This document shows positions 34,757-43,771 of a stretch of 64,000 bases of DNA, piece by piece. The notes beneath the pieces were generated by a model that was not told the DNA's origin, did not search any database, and was given only the letters and a program-made list of their open reading frames with translations. The translations under genes and the position numbers were made by a program. Numbering within the stretch: the stretch's first letter is position 1; each line of letters opens with the position of its first letter. Source of the DNA: Bacteroidetes bacterium ADurb.Bin217 (lineage in GTDB: Bacteria > Bacteroidota > Bacteroidia > Bacteroidales > UBA1715); NCBI GenBank assembly GCA_002069975.1, contig MWCJ01000007.1, positions 1 through 64,000 of the forward strand, in the 5' to 3' direction.

Positions 34757-36577
34757 TTATACAATTTGCATACTATGTAATCGTTGGTATGCACCTTTTA
34801 GTGCAACTAATTCGTTATGTGTACCTTGCTCTACAATTGCACCATCTTGCAATACAATTATTTGATCGGCATTTTTTATTGTTGAAAGTCGATGAGCAAT
34901 AATAAGAGATGTACGGTCTTTCATTAAATGTTCTAATGCATTTTGAACTAAACGTTCTGATTCGGTGTCGAGTGCCGAAGTTGCTTCGTCTAACAATAGG
35001 ATTTGTGGATTTTTCATAATAGCTCGTGCTATACTAATACGTTGTCGTTGTCCACCCGAAAGTTTACCACCTTGGTCGCCAATATTGGTATGGTATCCCA
35101 GTGGTGTTTCCATTATAAAGTCGTGAGCATTAGCAAGTTTTGCGGCTTCTATTACTTTTGCTTCATCTGCGTTTTCAATACCAAAAGCTATATTGTTAAA
35201 AATAGTATCGTTAAATAAAATTGAATCTTGTGTTACTATGCCTATTAAGTTTCGTAAATCCTGTAATTTAATATCTTTAATAGATATTCCGTCTATTACA
35301 ATATCTCCTTGCTCTACTTCGTAAAATCGTGGCAAAAGGTGAGCTATTGTAGTTTTTCCCGAACCTGATTGTCCAACCAATGCAATAGATTTTCCTTTCT
35401 CCAGTTTTATTGAAATATTTTGTAATACAGGTCTTTCTTTTGTATACGAAAACGATACATTTTTAAATTCTATGTCTTTTTCAAATGTTGTTATTGATTT
35501 TGCGTTGGGTGCATCAAGTATTTGAACTTCGGCGTGGAGAATTTTCTCTATACGTTCTATACTGGCTGCACCGCGTTTTATACCGTAAAATGAATTGGTA
35601 AATGCTTTGGCAGGACTAACAATTTGAGTAAATGCCAATAAAAAAGTAATAAAACCTTCGGCACTCATAGAGCCATCGTTTTTGAGTACTAATGATCCTC
35701 CGTAAAATATTGCAAATGATAATGTTATAATGATTAATGATTCGGTAATAGGGTGAGCTAACTGATGTTTCCTATTAGCATTATTCATTGTTTTATAATA
35801 CTCATAATTATTGCTTTTAAATTTTTGTTGCATATATCCTATGCCGTTAAACACTTTAATTACTTTAAGACCCGAGAGGGTTTCGTCTATAAATACTAAA
35901 ATGTCGCCTTGTAAGTGTTGAGCTTTGTGAAGAGCCTTTTTTAAATTTTTCCCTATTCTGCCGGTAATTATTGCTGTTATAGGAAGTAATATAAGTATTA
36001 TTAATGTCATTTGCCAGCTAATAATTAAAATACCGGCGAAGTATATAACTATGTATAATGGATTTTTAATAAATCCGGTAAATGAATTTACCATACTGTT
36101 TCGCACTTCTGTAATGTCAGACGACATGCGAGCCATAATATCGCCTTTGCGTTCGTTGGTAAAATAATATATAGGTAAATGTAAAATTTTATCGAATGTA
36201 GCATTATATAAATCTTTGGGAACTCCATTTACTACCGGTATATTGAAGTATTGCGATAAATATTCAAATATGTTTTTGAGCAACGTAATACATATCAAAA
36301 ATCCACAAATAAAGAGTAATGTTGCTGGTTTGCCATAGGTTTGTATTATTGCCGAAAGTAAATAATTACTATTATGTTGCAACGATTCTTTGGTTAATTC
36401 AAAGGGTATAGAGTCTGCAACTATCTCGTTGGTATTGAATAAAATACTTAAAAAGGGAATAATCGTAGCTATAGTACCAAATGAAAATATTGCTCCAAAT
36501 AAGTTGAAAATGACATTAAGTGCTATGTATTTTTTGTAGCGACGTAAATATGGAATTAGTTTTATAAAATCTCTCAT
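34757..36577 (-). CDS. MsbA-like ABC exporter (TM-ATPase fusion)
   Basis: The 606-residue half-transporter has six membrane helices in the N-terminal half (about 20-320) and an ATPase domain with Walker A GQSGSGKTT (about 385), Q-loop, signature LSGGQRQRISIARA and Walker B ILLLDEATSALD, H-loop AHRLSTI. The intracellular-loop sequence RKGDIMARMSSDI is typical of lipid A-core flippases (MsbA) and related drug exporters. The start is the ATG at 36577, 13 bp below a perfect -7 box. The likely substrate is a lipid, but this is not proven by sequence. Confidence 0.93.
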   Translation of the reverse strand: MRDFIKLIPYLRRYKKYIALNVIFNLFGAIFSFGTIATIIPFLSILFNTNEIVADSIPFELTKESLQHNSNYLLSAIIQTYGKPATLLFICGFLICITLLKNIFEYLSQYFNIPVVNGVPKDLYNATFDKILHLPIYYFTNERKGDIMARMSSDITEVRNSMVNSFTGFIKNPLYIVIYFAGILIISWQMTLIILILLPITAIITGRIGKNLKKALHKAQHLQGDILVFIDETLSGLKVIKVFNGIGYMQQKFKSNNYEYYKTMNNANRKHQLAHPITESLIIITLSFAIFYGGSLVLKNDGSMSAEGFITFLLAFTQIVSPAKAFTNSFYGIKRGAASIERIEKILHAEVQILDAPNAKSITTFEKDIEFKNVSFSYTKERPVLQNISIKLEKGKSIALVGQSGSGKTTIAHLLPRFYEVEQGDIVIDGISIKDIKLQDLRNLIGIVTQDSILFNDTIFNNIAFGIENADEAKVIEAAKLANAHDFIMETPLGYHTNIGDQGGKLSGGQRQRISIARAIMKNPQILLLDEATSALDTESERLVQNALEHLMKDRTSLIIAHRLSTIKNADQIIVLQDGAIVEQGTHNELVALKGAYQRLHSMQIV

Positions 36578-36589
36578 TGTTTTTTTTTA

Positions 36590-36597
36590 CAAAATTA
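36590..36597 (-). promoter_or_regulatory. -7 box of the ABC exporter
   Basis: The minus strand reads TAATTTTG, an exact TAnnTTTG match 13 bp upstream of the ATG, predicting a very short leader. Confidence 0.5.
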
Positions 36598-36690
36598 CAG
36601 TTTTTTTTAGAGCTTACTTATATTTTATGAAGTAAAACAGATATTGTATGGTTTGTTTTAATAGTTTCAAAATATGTTGTGTGCAATTAG

Positions 36691-37629
36691 TTAAAGTATA
36701 GATTCTAAATTGCTGAATAGTATATTTTTATATTGTACAATATTTTTGCATTTTTTTACTTGTTTCAGAATTTTTTTTCCATCATCATACGCTTCGTGGT
36801 GCAGAGTCCACATTTCTTCTAAGCGTTTAAGTACAGAAAAATCACCCGAATATTTTTGAGAACAATACTCTAAAATTGCAGTATGAAATGCTCGTAATGC
36901 GTCTATTTGTTCTGATTTTGGTACAGGTATACCTCGAATTTCATGGAGTATAAAAGGATGTTTAATTATTCCTCTCCCAATCATACAAGCCTGTGTGTGC
37001 GGTGAGATTAATTGTAATTTTTTAATATCATGTATGTTCAATATATCTCCATTGTAGCACACTGGGTGTTTTAGCTCTGATGCCGCTTGCGAGTATTCAT
37101 CTAATAACACATCTCCTTTATATTGCATATATCCGGTACGAGCATGTATTATAATTTCATGCAGTGGATATGAGTTGAAAATAGGTATCAATGCATTAAA
37201 TTCCGAAGCGTGTTCTTGTCCTAATCTGCATTTTACTGAAATGGTAAGAGTGGATGTTGAAAAAATATCATCAAATAATTGTTTGATATCATCGGTATAG
37301 GGGAGCAAACCAGATCCTAATTTATGTTTGCTTACTTTTGAAAACGGGCATCCAATGTTTATATTTACTTCACTATATCCGTGGAGCTTACATAATTCTT
37401 CAAATACCTTAAAAGATTTACTGTCGTTACCTAAAAATTGCGGAATAGGTTTCTGAAACGTATTGTGTTGGGGGAGTATATCATTACATTGACTTTTTCT
37501 GAGAAATTCTCCTTGTTCAATGCGGATAAAAGGCGAAAATGTTTTGTCGAATTGTGCTATATGTTTAAAAAATGCTTCGCGAAAAATCCAATCGGTAATT
37601 CCCTGAAGCGGAGCGAGATACAATTGCAT
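36691..37629 (-). CDS. tRNA-dihydrouridine synthase
   Basis: The 312-residue flavoenzyme reduces uridine to dihydrouridine in tRNA. Dus motifs are present: LAPLQGITD at the N-terminus, NINIGCPF with the catalytic Cys (about 94), VKCRLG, IIHARTGYMQYKG, CYNGDI and MIGRGIIKHP, followed by the helical C-terminal domain. It starts 3 bp after the stop of the small upstream gene, so it is the last gene of a possible long transcript from the sugar-nucleotide cluster. Which uridine it modifies cannot be told. Confidence 0.92.
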   Translation of the reverse strand: MQLYLAPLQGITDWIFREAFFKHIAQFDKTFSPFIRIEQGEFLRKSQCNDILPQHNTFQKPIPQFLGNDSKSFKVFEELCKLHGYSEVNINIGCPFSKVSKHKLGSGLLPYTDDIKQLFDDIFSTSTLTISVKCRLGQEHASEFNALIPIFNSYPLHEIIIHARTGYMQYKGDVLLDEYSQAASELKHPVCYNGDILNIHDIKKLQLISPHTQACMIGRGIIKHPFILHEIRGIPVPKSEQIDALRAFHTAILEYCSQKYSGDFSVLKRLEEMWTLHHEAYDDGKKILKQVKKCKNIVQYKNILFSNLESIL

Positions 37630-37632
37630 ATG

Positions 37633-38013
37633 CTATTTTTTTACAAAAGGGGTGAACATATACGCATTGTTATATATAATACCAAAACTGGTAATTTGTG
37701 TATTGTCTTGGGTTATATTCATGTCTTGAATTGTAAGGGTATCCATACACGAACGTTTCATTCTATATCCATTGTTTTGAATAGGGATTATAGTTTCTAT
37801 CGATTCTATGTTTTTTGTTTTTCCATTTATTTTCAATTGTTTTAAAACCAATTGAATTCGCGAAACGTTTGTAGGTTGTATATCGTAATACACGAATTTT
37901 GTACACTTTCTGCGCGGCATTCCACCATCACCAAACATTGTTAACGGAAGTATGCACATGGCAATACAAACAATGATTATGAACTTAAAATTTTTTTTGA
38001 TTCGTAATTTCAT
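37633..38013 (-). CDS. hypothetical secreted protein
   Basis: The 126-residue product has an N-terminal basic and hydrophobic segment (to about residue 28, LPLTMFGDGG) consistent with export, then a short beta-rich domain with RRKCTKFVYYDIQ and a central Cys. No family was recognised. It overlaps the upstream small lipoprotein gene by 29 bp and is 3 bp from the Dus gene. The tight spacing supports it being a real gene; function unknown. Confidence 0.6.
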   Translation of the reverse strand: MKLRIKKNFKFIIIVCIAMCILPLTMFGDGGMPRRKCTKFVYYDIQPTNVSRIQLVLKQLKINGKTKNIESIETIIPIQNNGYRMKRSCMDTLTIQDMNITQDNTQITSFGIIYNNAYMFTPFVKK

Positions 38014-38260
38014 TGCCTGTAATTTTTATGGAGTAAATAAATTCGTATGTAGTGTCATTATCACTATATTTTATAGTTGCTGTGGAATCATTGAGATTCC
38101 ATGTGATGTTGTCTTTTGAAAATGCTTCATCTACGGTATATGTTCCATTCGGAAGCACGTTTAATGCATCTACTTGTGGTAATGTATCGCGTTCTTCATA
38201 GCATTCTTTTTCGCACGAAAGCATGAATACGATGGTCAAGGCAATTATGATTTGTTTCAT
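37985..38260 (-). CDS. small hypothetical lipoprotein
   Basis: The 91-residue product begins with a lipoprotein signal (ALTIVFMLSC, Cys16) and a CEKECYEE mature start; the body (NGTYTVDEAFSKDNITWNL, DTTYEFIYSIKITGNEI) looks like a small beta-barrel or lipocalin-like domain. It lies 54 bp after rfbD on the same strand with no terminator between, and overlaps the next gene by 29 bp. Function unknown. Confidence 0.65.
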   Translation of the reverse strand: MKQIIIALTIVFMLSCEKECYEERDTLPQVDALNVLPNGTYTVDEAFSKDNITWNLNDSTATIKYSDNDTTYEFIYSIKITGNEITNQKKF

Positions 38261-38314
38261 GAATGAGAGGTTTATAGGTATAGGGGTAATGGGTATATAG
38301 GTTTTTGGGCTGTT

Positions 38315-39178
38315 TTATAATTGTTGTACACATTCTTTCAAGCTATCTTTCCAGTGTGAAATGCTTATGTTAAATGTACTTTTAATTTTAGTTTTATTTA
38401 ATACACTATAATGTGGCCGTTTCGCCGGAGTAGGGTAGTCTTTGGTTTCTATGGGTAAAACTGTACATGCAATGTTTTGTAAATCATGAATTTCTTTTGC
38501 GAAATCGTACCAACTGCAAACTCCTTCATTTGAGTAGTGATATATTCCCGGTATAAATGCTTGTGTGTTTTGCGATGAAATGTTTACAATATGAATTATT
38601 GCTGTAGCTAAATCACGTGCGTACGTTGGTGTTCCTATTTGGTCAAAAATTACGTTGAGTTGGTCACGTTCTTTCCCCAATCGTATCATAGTTTTTACAA
38701 AATTATTTCCAAACGATGAGTAGAGCCATGAGGTACGTATTATACAGGTGTTTGCATGTATGCTTATTGCATTTTGTTCTCCTTGTAATTTGCTGGTACC
38801 ATATATAGATTGTGGATTTGTTGTATCTGTTTCAATGTATGGCGTATGTTTGGTTCCATCGAACACATAGTCGGTTGATATGTGTATAAAAAGTGAGTTG
38901 TGTAGTTTACACGCTTCTGCTAAATGTTTCGGTGCTTCGGCATTTATTTTATTGGCAGTATCTACATCAGTTTCTGCTTTGTCTACCGCAGTATATGCTG
39001 CACAATTTATAATAAAATCGCATGTGTGTGTTGATAGAAATTTGGAAATTGCTGCAGGATTACAAATATCGAGTTCTGCAATATCGGTAAAATGCCAAGT
39101 ATGTGATGTTTGTTTTGCCAATACTTGCAATTCATTTCCAAGTTGTCCATTCGATCCGGTTACTAATATTGAAGCCAT
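38315..39178 (-). CDS. rfbD: dTDP-4-dehydrorhamnose reductase
   Basis: RfbD (RmlD) carries out the last step of dTDP-L-rhamnose synthesis. The 287-residue SDR protein has the N-terminal TGSNGQLG nucleotide-binding motif, DYVFDGT, the YGTSKLQGE catalytic motif (Tyr-x3-Lys), RTSWLYS and a C-terminal substrate domain with RPHYSVLNKTK. It is 3 bp downstream of rfbC, and the last of five co-directional sugar-nucleotide genes. Cytosolic. Confidence 0.95.
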   Translation of the reverse strand: MASILVTGSNGQLGNELQVLAKQTSHTWHFTDIAELDICNPAAISKFLSTHTCDFIINCAAYTAVDKAETDVDTANKINAEAPKHLAEACKLHNSLFIHISTDYVFDGTKHTPYIETDTTNPQSIYGTSKLQGEQNAISIHANTCIIRTSWLYSSFGNNFVKTMIRLGKERDQLNVIFDQIGTPTYARDLATAIIHIVNISSQNTQAFIPGIYHYSNEGVCSWYDFAKEIHDLQNIACTVLPIETKDYPTPAKRPHYSVLNKTKIKSTFNISISHWKDSLKECVQQL

Positions 39179-39181
39179 ATC

Positions 39182-39733
39182 TTATATAAATGGAGTAATG
39201 AAATCTTGTAATAGTGGTAATTTTGAATCTTTCTCTGAAATAATTGCTTTGTTGGTGGGGACTTTCCAATCTATTCCTAAACTACTATCGTTAAACGATA
39301 TACCGCCTTCTGTTTCGGGGTAATAATAGTCGGTGCATTTATATTGTACAATAGCGGTTTCACTTATAACCGAAAAGCCGTGAGCAAATCCTTGTGGAAT
39401 GAGTAATTGTTTAAAATTGTCGGCACTGAGTTCTATAGCTACATGTTGTCCGTAAGTTGGTGAATTTTTGCGAATATCTACCGCAACGTCTATAATAGTG
39501 CCTTCAACAACCCGTAATAATTTAGCTTGCGTATGCGGAGCCTTTTGAAAATGCAATCCGCGAATCACACCATAGCTCGATTTCGATTGATTGTCTTGTA
39601 CAAAATTGTATTCTATACCTTTATCTTGTAATCTAAGTTTATTATAACTTTCGAAAAAGTGACCGCGTGCATCGTTAAATACTCGTGGTTCTATAATATA
39701 TACACCGTCTATATGGGTTGGGGTAATGTTCAT
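39182..39733 (-). CDS. rfbC: dTDP-4-dehydrorhamnose 3,5-epimerase
   Basis: RfbC (RmlC) epimerises the 4-keto-6-deoxy sugar before reduction. The 183-residue cupin shows EPRVFNDARGHFFESYN, the catalytic-His segment GVIRGLHFQ, VDIRKNSPTYGQ, and LLIPQGFAHGFSV with YKCTDYY. Its start codon shares one base with the rfbA stop, giving full translational coupling. Cytosolic. Confidence 0.96.
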   Translation of the reverse strand: MNITPTHIDGVYIIEPRVFNDARGHFFESYNKLRLQDKGIEYNFVQDNQSKSSYGVIRGLHFQKAPHTQAKLLRVVEGTIIDVAVDIRKNSPTYGQHVAIELSADNFKQLLIPQGFAHGFSVISETAIVQYKCTDYYYPETEGGISFNDSSLGIDWKVPTNKAIISEKDSKLPLLQDFITPFI

Positions 39734-40611
39734 TATTCTATAACTTTATTGTTTGCAATTTTTATAAGATATTGTCCGTAACTATTTTTCTTAAGTGGTT
39801 CGGCTAAGTCAAGTAATTGTTGTTTTGTAATATACCCTTTCACATATGCTATTTCTTCTAAATTCGCGACCATAAGTCCTTGACGGTTTTCTATAGCTGC
39901 AATATAATTCGATGCTTCCAATAAACTATCATACGTTCCTGTGTCGAGCCATGCAATGCCACGTCCCAGTAATTTTACTTGCAGCGAGCCTTCTTCCAAA
40001 AATAATTTGTTTAAGTCAGTTATTTCCAATTCACCACGTGCCGATGGTTTTAAATTTTTAGCTTTCTCAACTACCGAATTGTCGTAAAAGTATAAGCCGG
40101 TAACCGCATAATTCGATTTAGGTTCTTTTGGTTTTTCTTCTAAACTTATAACTTGTTTTTGTGCATTAAATTCAACTACACCATAGCGTTCGGGGTCGTT
40201 TACGTAGTATCCGAATACATGTGCTCCCGAACTCAGGTTTCTACTTTGTTCCAATATTTTTGCGAAATCGTGTCCAAAGAAAATATTGTCGCCAAGGATT
40301 AAACATGCAGTATCGTTACCTATAAATTCCTCGCCTATAATAAATGCTTGTGCTAAACCATCGGGTGATGGTTGAATAGCGTATTCTATTGATACTCCCC
40401 ATTGGTTTCCGGTACCCAACAATTGTTTAAACAAAGGATTGTCTTCGGGAGTGGTAATGATAAGGATTTCTTTAATATTGGCAAGCATGAGTACCGATAG
40501 TGGATAATAAATCATAGGTTTATTATAAATTGGTACTAATTGTTTCGAAACGCATTTGGTAATAGGGTAGAGGCGTGTTCCCGAACCTCCTGCTAATATT
40601 ATTCCTTTCAT
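39733..40611 (-). CDS. rfbA: glucose-1-phosphate thymidylyltransferase
   Basis: RfbA (RmlA) couples dTTP and glucose 1-phosphate to dTDP-glucose, the first step of the rhamnose route. The 292-residue length is standard. Motifs are [16 protein letters not shown] at the N-terminus, [44 protein letters not shown] (diagnostic EEKP) and [14 protein letters not shown]. It is 10 bp downstream of the UXS gene. rfbB, the 4,6-dehydratase between RfbA and RfbC, is not in the window. Confidence 0.97.
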   Translation of the reverse strand: MKGIILAGGSGTRLYPITKCVSKQLVPIYNKPMIYYPLSVLMLANIKEILIITTPEDNPLFKQLLGTGNQWGVSIEYAIQPSPDGLAQAFIIGEEFIGNDTACLILGDNIFFGHDFAKILEQSRNLSSGAHVFGYYVNDPERYGVVEFNAQKQVISLEEKPKEPKSNYAVTGLYFYDNSVVEKAKNLKPSARGELEITDLNKLFLEEGSLQVKLLGRGIAWLDTGTYDSLLEASNYIAAIENRQGLMVANLEEIAYVKGYITKQQLLDLAEPLKKNSYGQYLIKIANNKVIE

Positions 40612-40621
40612 ATGTACGTAT

Positions 40622-41557
40622 TTATATTATTTGTTTAAAGTATTCAATTGTTTTTACAAGCCCGGCGTCGAGTCCAATAGTTGGTGTCCAGTTATTTAGT
40701 TTTTCTTGTGCTAAGCTAATATCCGGTTTGCGTTGCATTGGGTCGTCTTGTGGTAATGGTTGAAATGTTATTTTTGATGAAGATCCGGTAAGAGCAATTA
40801 CTTTTTGTGCCAATTCCAATATGGTAAATTCACCGGGATTGCCAATATTTACTGGTCCTAAAAATGATTTTTCTGAATTCATCATGCGAATCATACCTTC
40901 CAAAAGGTCATCAACATACTGAAAGCTTCGTGTTTGCGAACCGTCACCATATATTGTAATATCTTTGTTTTGTAAGGCTTGTACTATAAAATTTGACACA
41001 ACTCTACCGTCGTTAGGATGCATGCGTGGTCCATAAGTATTGAATATGCGAATAATTTTAATGTTTACATTGTTTTGGTTATGATAATCCATAAACAATG
41101 TTTCGGCACATCGTTTGCCTTCATCGTAGCATGAGCGAATACCTATAGGGTTTACATGTCCCCAATAATCTTCGCGTTGCGGATGCACTTGCGGGTCGCC
41201 ATATACTTCGCTGGTAGATGCTTGTAAAACGGTAGCTTTTACTCGTTTTGCTAAGCCAAGCATATGTATAGCTCCCATTACCGAAGTTTTAATGGTTTTA
41301 ATAGCATTGTATTGGTAATGTACCGGTGATGCAGGGCAAGCAAGGTTATAAATTTGGTCAACTTCGGCGTAGTATGGACTGGTAACATCGTGACGAACAA
41401 GTTCAAAATGTGGGTTCGGTAATAAATGTAGAATATTTTGTTTACTTCCGGTAAAAAAATTGTCTAAGCATATTACATCATTGCCTTCGTTGAGTAATCG
41501 TTCACACAAATGTGAACCAATAAATCCGGCACCTCCGGTTACGAGAATTCGTTTCAT
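40622..41557 (-). CDS. UDP-glucuronate decarboxylase (UDP-xylose synthase)
   Basis: The 311-residue extended SDR has [10 protein letters not shown] at the N-terminus and the UXS-specific segments [23 protein letters not shown] and [11 protein letters not shown] with the catalytic Tyr-x3-Lys. These distinguish it from RfbB dehydratases, for which it might be mistaken in this operon. It converts UDP-glucuronate, made by the adjacent Ugd, to UDP-xylose. It lies between ugd (28 bp) and rfbA (10 bp). Cytosolic. Confidence 0.94.
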   Translation of the reverse strand: MKRILVTGGAGFIGSHLCERLLNEGNDVICLDNFFTGSKQNILHLLPNPHFELVRHDVTSPYYAEVDQIYNLACPASPVHYQYNAIKTIKTSVMGAIHMLGLAKRVKATVLQASTSEVYGDPQVHPQREDYWGHVNPIGIRSCYDEGKRCAETLFMDYHNQNNVNIKIIRIFNTYGPRMHPNDGRVVSNFIVQALQNKDITIYGDGSQTRSFQYVDDLLEGMIRMMNSEKSFLGPVNIGNPGEFTILELAQKVIALTGSSSKITFQPLPQDDPMQRKPDISLAQEKLNNWTPTIGLDAGLVKTIEYFKQII

Positions 41558-41585
41558 TTAATTACTTTTATTTGTATTGTTTTTT

Positions 41586-42926
41586 TTATACACACGATGT
41601 TTGAATTATTGGTTTTTTTCCTATTCCAAAATAATCAAAACTATTGTCAAGCATATCTTGAGTTTCATATATATTTCTGCCGTCGAATATCACTTTGCGT
41701 TTCATTATTTTTCCCATAATTTCGAAATTTGGCATTCTAAATTCTTGCCATTCGGTAGCAACTATGAGTGCTTCGGCATTATTCAAACATTCATAGGGTT
41801 CGTTGCAATATGTAATTGTATCGCCTATAATTCGTTTGGTTTCGTGCATTGAAACAGGGTCGTACGCATATATGTTAGCTCCTTGTTCTAATAGTTTTTG
41901 AATAATTACTAATGATGGCGCTTCGCGCATATCGTCGGTGTTTGGTTTAAACGATAGTCCCCAAAGAGCAATTTTTTTACCAACTAAGTTTCCTTCAAAG
42001 TAGCTGATAATTTTATCGTATAATACTTCTTTTTGTCGCTCGTTTACTCGTTCTACAGCTTCAAGTACGTGTAAATCGTAGCCATGTTTTTTCCCAGTTT
42101 TTATGAGTGCTTTCACATCTTTTGGAAAACAGGAACCTCCATATCCAATACCGGCATACAAAAATTTACTGCCTATACGAGAATCGCTGCCAATACCTTT
42201 GCGAACCATGTGAATATCGGCACCTACAATTTCGCATAAATTTGCAATGTCATTCATAAAGCTGATGCGTGTTGCAAGCATTGAGTTTGCTGCATATTTA
42301 GTCATTTCAGCCGACGGAATATTCATGAAAATAATAGGGTGTCCGTTGAGTAAAAATGGTTTGTATATTTTTCTCAAAACTTGTTCGGCACGGTCAGAAT
42401 CTACCCCAATAACAATACGTTCGGGTTTCATAAAATCGTCTATTGCTGCACCTTCTTTCAGAAATTCAGGATTCGATGCTACATCAAACGGTATCGAAAC
42501 GCCACGTTTGTCAAGTTCTTCTTGGCAAGCCGTTCGTACTTTTTCGGCAGTTCCAATAGGAACGGTACTTTTGGTAATTATTACCAAATAGTCAGTCATG
42601 TGTTGACCAATTTCGCGAGCTACTGCTAGTACATATTTTAGGTCCGCACTACCGTCTTCGTCGGGCGGGGTACCTACGGCAATAAACACAGCGCTACAAT
42701 TGGTCAAACATTCCGATAATTTTGTACTAAAAAGTAATCGTTTTTTCTGAAAATTTTGCACAACTAACGTATCGAGTCCCGGTTCAAAAATTGGAATAAT
42801 ACCTTTTTGAAGTCGTTCAATTTTTGATGTATCAATATCCACACAGGTAGTGCTAATACCTGTTTCCGCAAAACAAGCACCCGAAACTAATCCAACATAT
42901 CCTGTTCCTACTATTGTAATGTTCAT
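41586..42926 (-). CDS. ugd: UDP-glucose 6-dehydrogenase
   Basis: Ugd oxidises UDP-glucose to UDP-glucuronate with two NAD. The 446-residue protein has the N-terminal GTGYVGLVSG Rossmann motif, VGTPPDEDGSADL, FLKEGAAIDDF, and the catalytic-cysteine segment GGSCFPKDVKAL (about 255-266), then a C-terminal Rossmann domain with WGLSFKPNTDDMREAPS. The ATG at 42926 starts directly at the Rossmann fold; a farther in-frame start at 42971 would overlap the upstream terminator hairpin and is rejected. First gene of the five-gene operon. Confidence 0.96.
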   Translation of the reverse strand: MNITIVGTGYVGLVSGACFAETGISTTCVDIDTSKIERLQKGIIPIFEPGLDTLVVQNFQKKRLLFSTKLSECLTNCSAVFIAVGTPPDEDGSADLKYVLAVAREIGQHMTDYLVIITKSTVPIGTAEKVRTACQEELDKRGVSIPFDVASNPEFLKEGAAIDDFMKPERIVIGVDSDRAEQVLRKIYKPFLLNGHPIIFMNIPSAEMTKYAANSMLATRISFMNDIANLCEIVGADIHMVRKGIGSDSRIGSKFLYAGIGYGGSCFPKDVKALIKTGKKHGYDLHVLEAVERVNERQKEVLYDKIISYFEGNLVGKKIALWGLSFKPNTDDMREAPSLVIIQKLLEQGANIYAYDPVSMHETKRIIGDTITYCNEPYECLNNAEALIVATEWQEFRMPNFEIMGKIMKRKVIFDGRNIYETQDMLDNSFDYFGIGKKPIIQTSCV

Positions 42927-42959
42927 TATTGTGTAAATTGTTAAATTGTTAAAATAAAA

Positions 42960-42990
42960 AAACACATACAAAAATAAATTGTATGTGTTT
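42960..42990 (-). terminator. terminator of the FKBP operon
   Basis: A perfect 12-bp stem (42960-42971 with 42979-42990) has a 7-nt loop; on the minus strand it is followed by a T-rich run. It lies 19 bp after the stop of the first FKBP gene. Confidence 0.8.
42969..42976 (-). promoter_or_regulatory. -7 box of ugd inside the terminator hairpin
   Basis: The minus strand reads TATTTTTG, an exact TAnnTTTG match 43 bp upstream of the ugd ATG. It spans the end of one stem arm and the loop of the FKBP terminator. Confidence 0.45.
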
Positions 42991-43009
42991 CAAATATATG
43001 CATTTTTTA

Positions 43010-43750
43010 TTAATTACCCATCATTTGTTGCATTGCATTCATGTCCATTTTAGGAGCTTCTCCTTTTTTTGTTGCAAGCAATTCTACTTCAAATATTAAT
43101 GTTTCGTATGGTTGAATAGAGCCACGGGCATTTACGCCGTATGCTAAATTTTCAGGAACATATAATTTAAATTTACTTCCTACAGGAAATAAAGTCATAC
43201 CTTCAACCCAACCTTCAATAAGTCTACCCGGAGTTAACGATAATGTTACAGGATTTGCTCCTTTTGAACTATCAAATACAGACCCGTCTAATTTAGTTCC
43301 ATGGTAATGAACAGTAACCGAATCGTACATTTGTGGTTTAGCTCCGGTTCCCAAAGTAATTACTTCGTATTGTAATCCCGAAGCGGTAGTAGTTACACCT
43401 GTACGTTTTTTATTTTCTTCTAAAAATTTATTACCTGCTTCAATATTTGGAGCATATTGATTTTTCATTTCTTGCATTGCAAAATTTTGAATTGTGTTGG
43501 TAATTTCAGCAACAGCAATTTTATATGATTCCGGATCTTTTGCATCCATATATCCTGCAATAAATGCATCTAAATTTAAAGAATCTAATTTGTCTTGAGC
43601 CAAATTGGTAGCAACACTTAATCCTAAACAGTAACTGGCACTGTCGCGTAAATCGTTAAGTGAAGCATCTTTGTCTTTTTTTAATCCGTTACAAGATAAT
43701 AATCCGATAGTTACGGTAGCAATTGTTGTAATTTTTACAAGTGATTTCAT
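43010..43750 (-). CDS. FKBP-type peptidyl-prolyl isomerase lipoprotein
   Basis: The 246-residue protein has a lipoprotein signal (IGLLSC, Cys20), an FKBP_N dimerisation helix region (about 35-125) and a Mip-like FKBP catalytic domain (about 130-230) with conserved VHYHGTKLDGSVFDSS and RLIEGWVEGM plus ENLAYG. Active-site Tyr, Phe-Asp and Trp are present, so it is predicted active in folding exported proteins. A Met-rich tail ends the protein. It is 21 bp downstream of a second, more diverged FKBP gene. Confidence 0.94.
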   Translation of the reverse strand: MKSLVKITTIATVTIGLLSCNGLKKDKDASLNDLRDSASYCLGLSVATNLAQDKLDSLNLDAFIAGYMDAKDPESYKIAVAEITNTIQNFAMQEMKNQYAPNIEAGNKFLEENKKRTGVTTTASGLQYEVITLGTGAKPQMYDSVTVHYHGTKLDGSVFDSSKGANPVTLSLTPGRLIEGWVEGMTLFPVGSKFKLYVPENLAYGVNARGSIQPYETLIFEVELLATKKGEAPKMDMNAMQQMMGN

Positions 43751-43771
43751 GTGTTTTTATTATATTAATGA

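Noticed and set aside
40622-41557. RfbB, dTDP-glucose 4,6-dehydratase
   Set aside because: The [12 protein letters not shown] and [11 protein letters not shown] segments identify UDP-xylose synthase instead.
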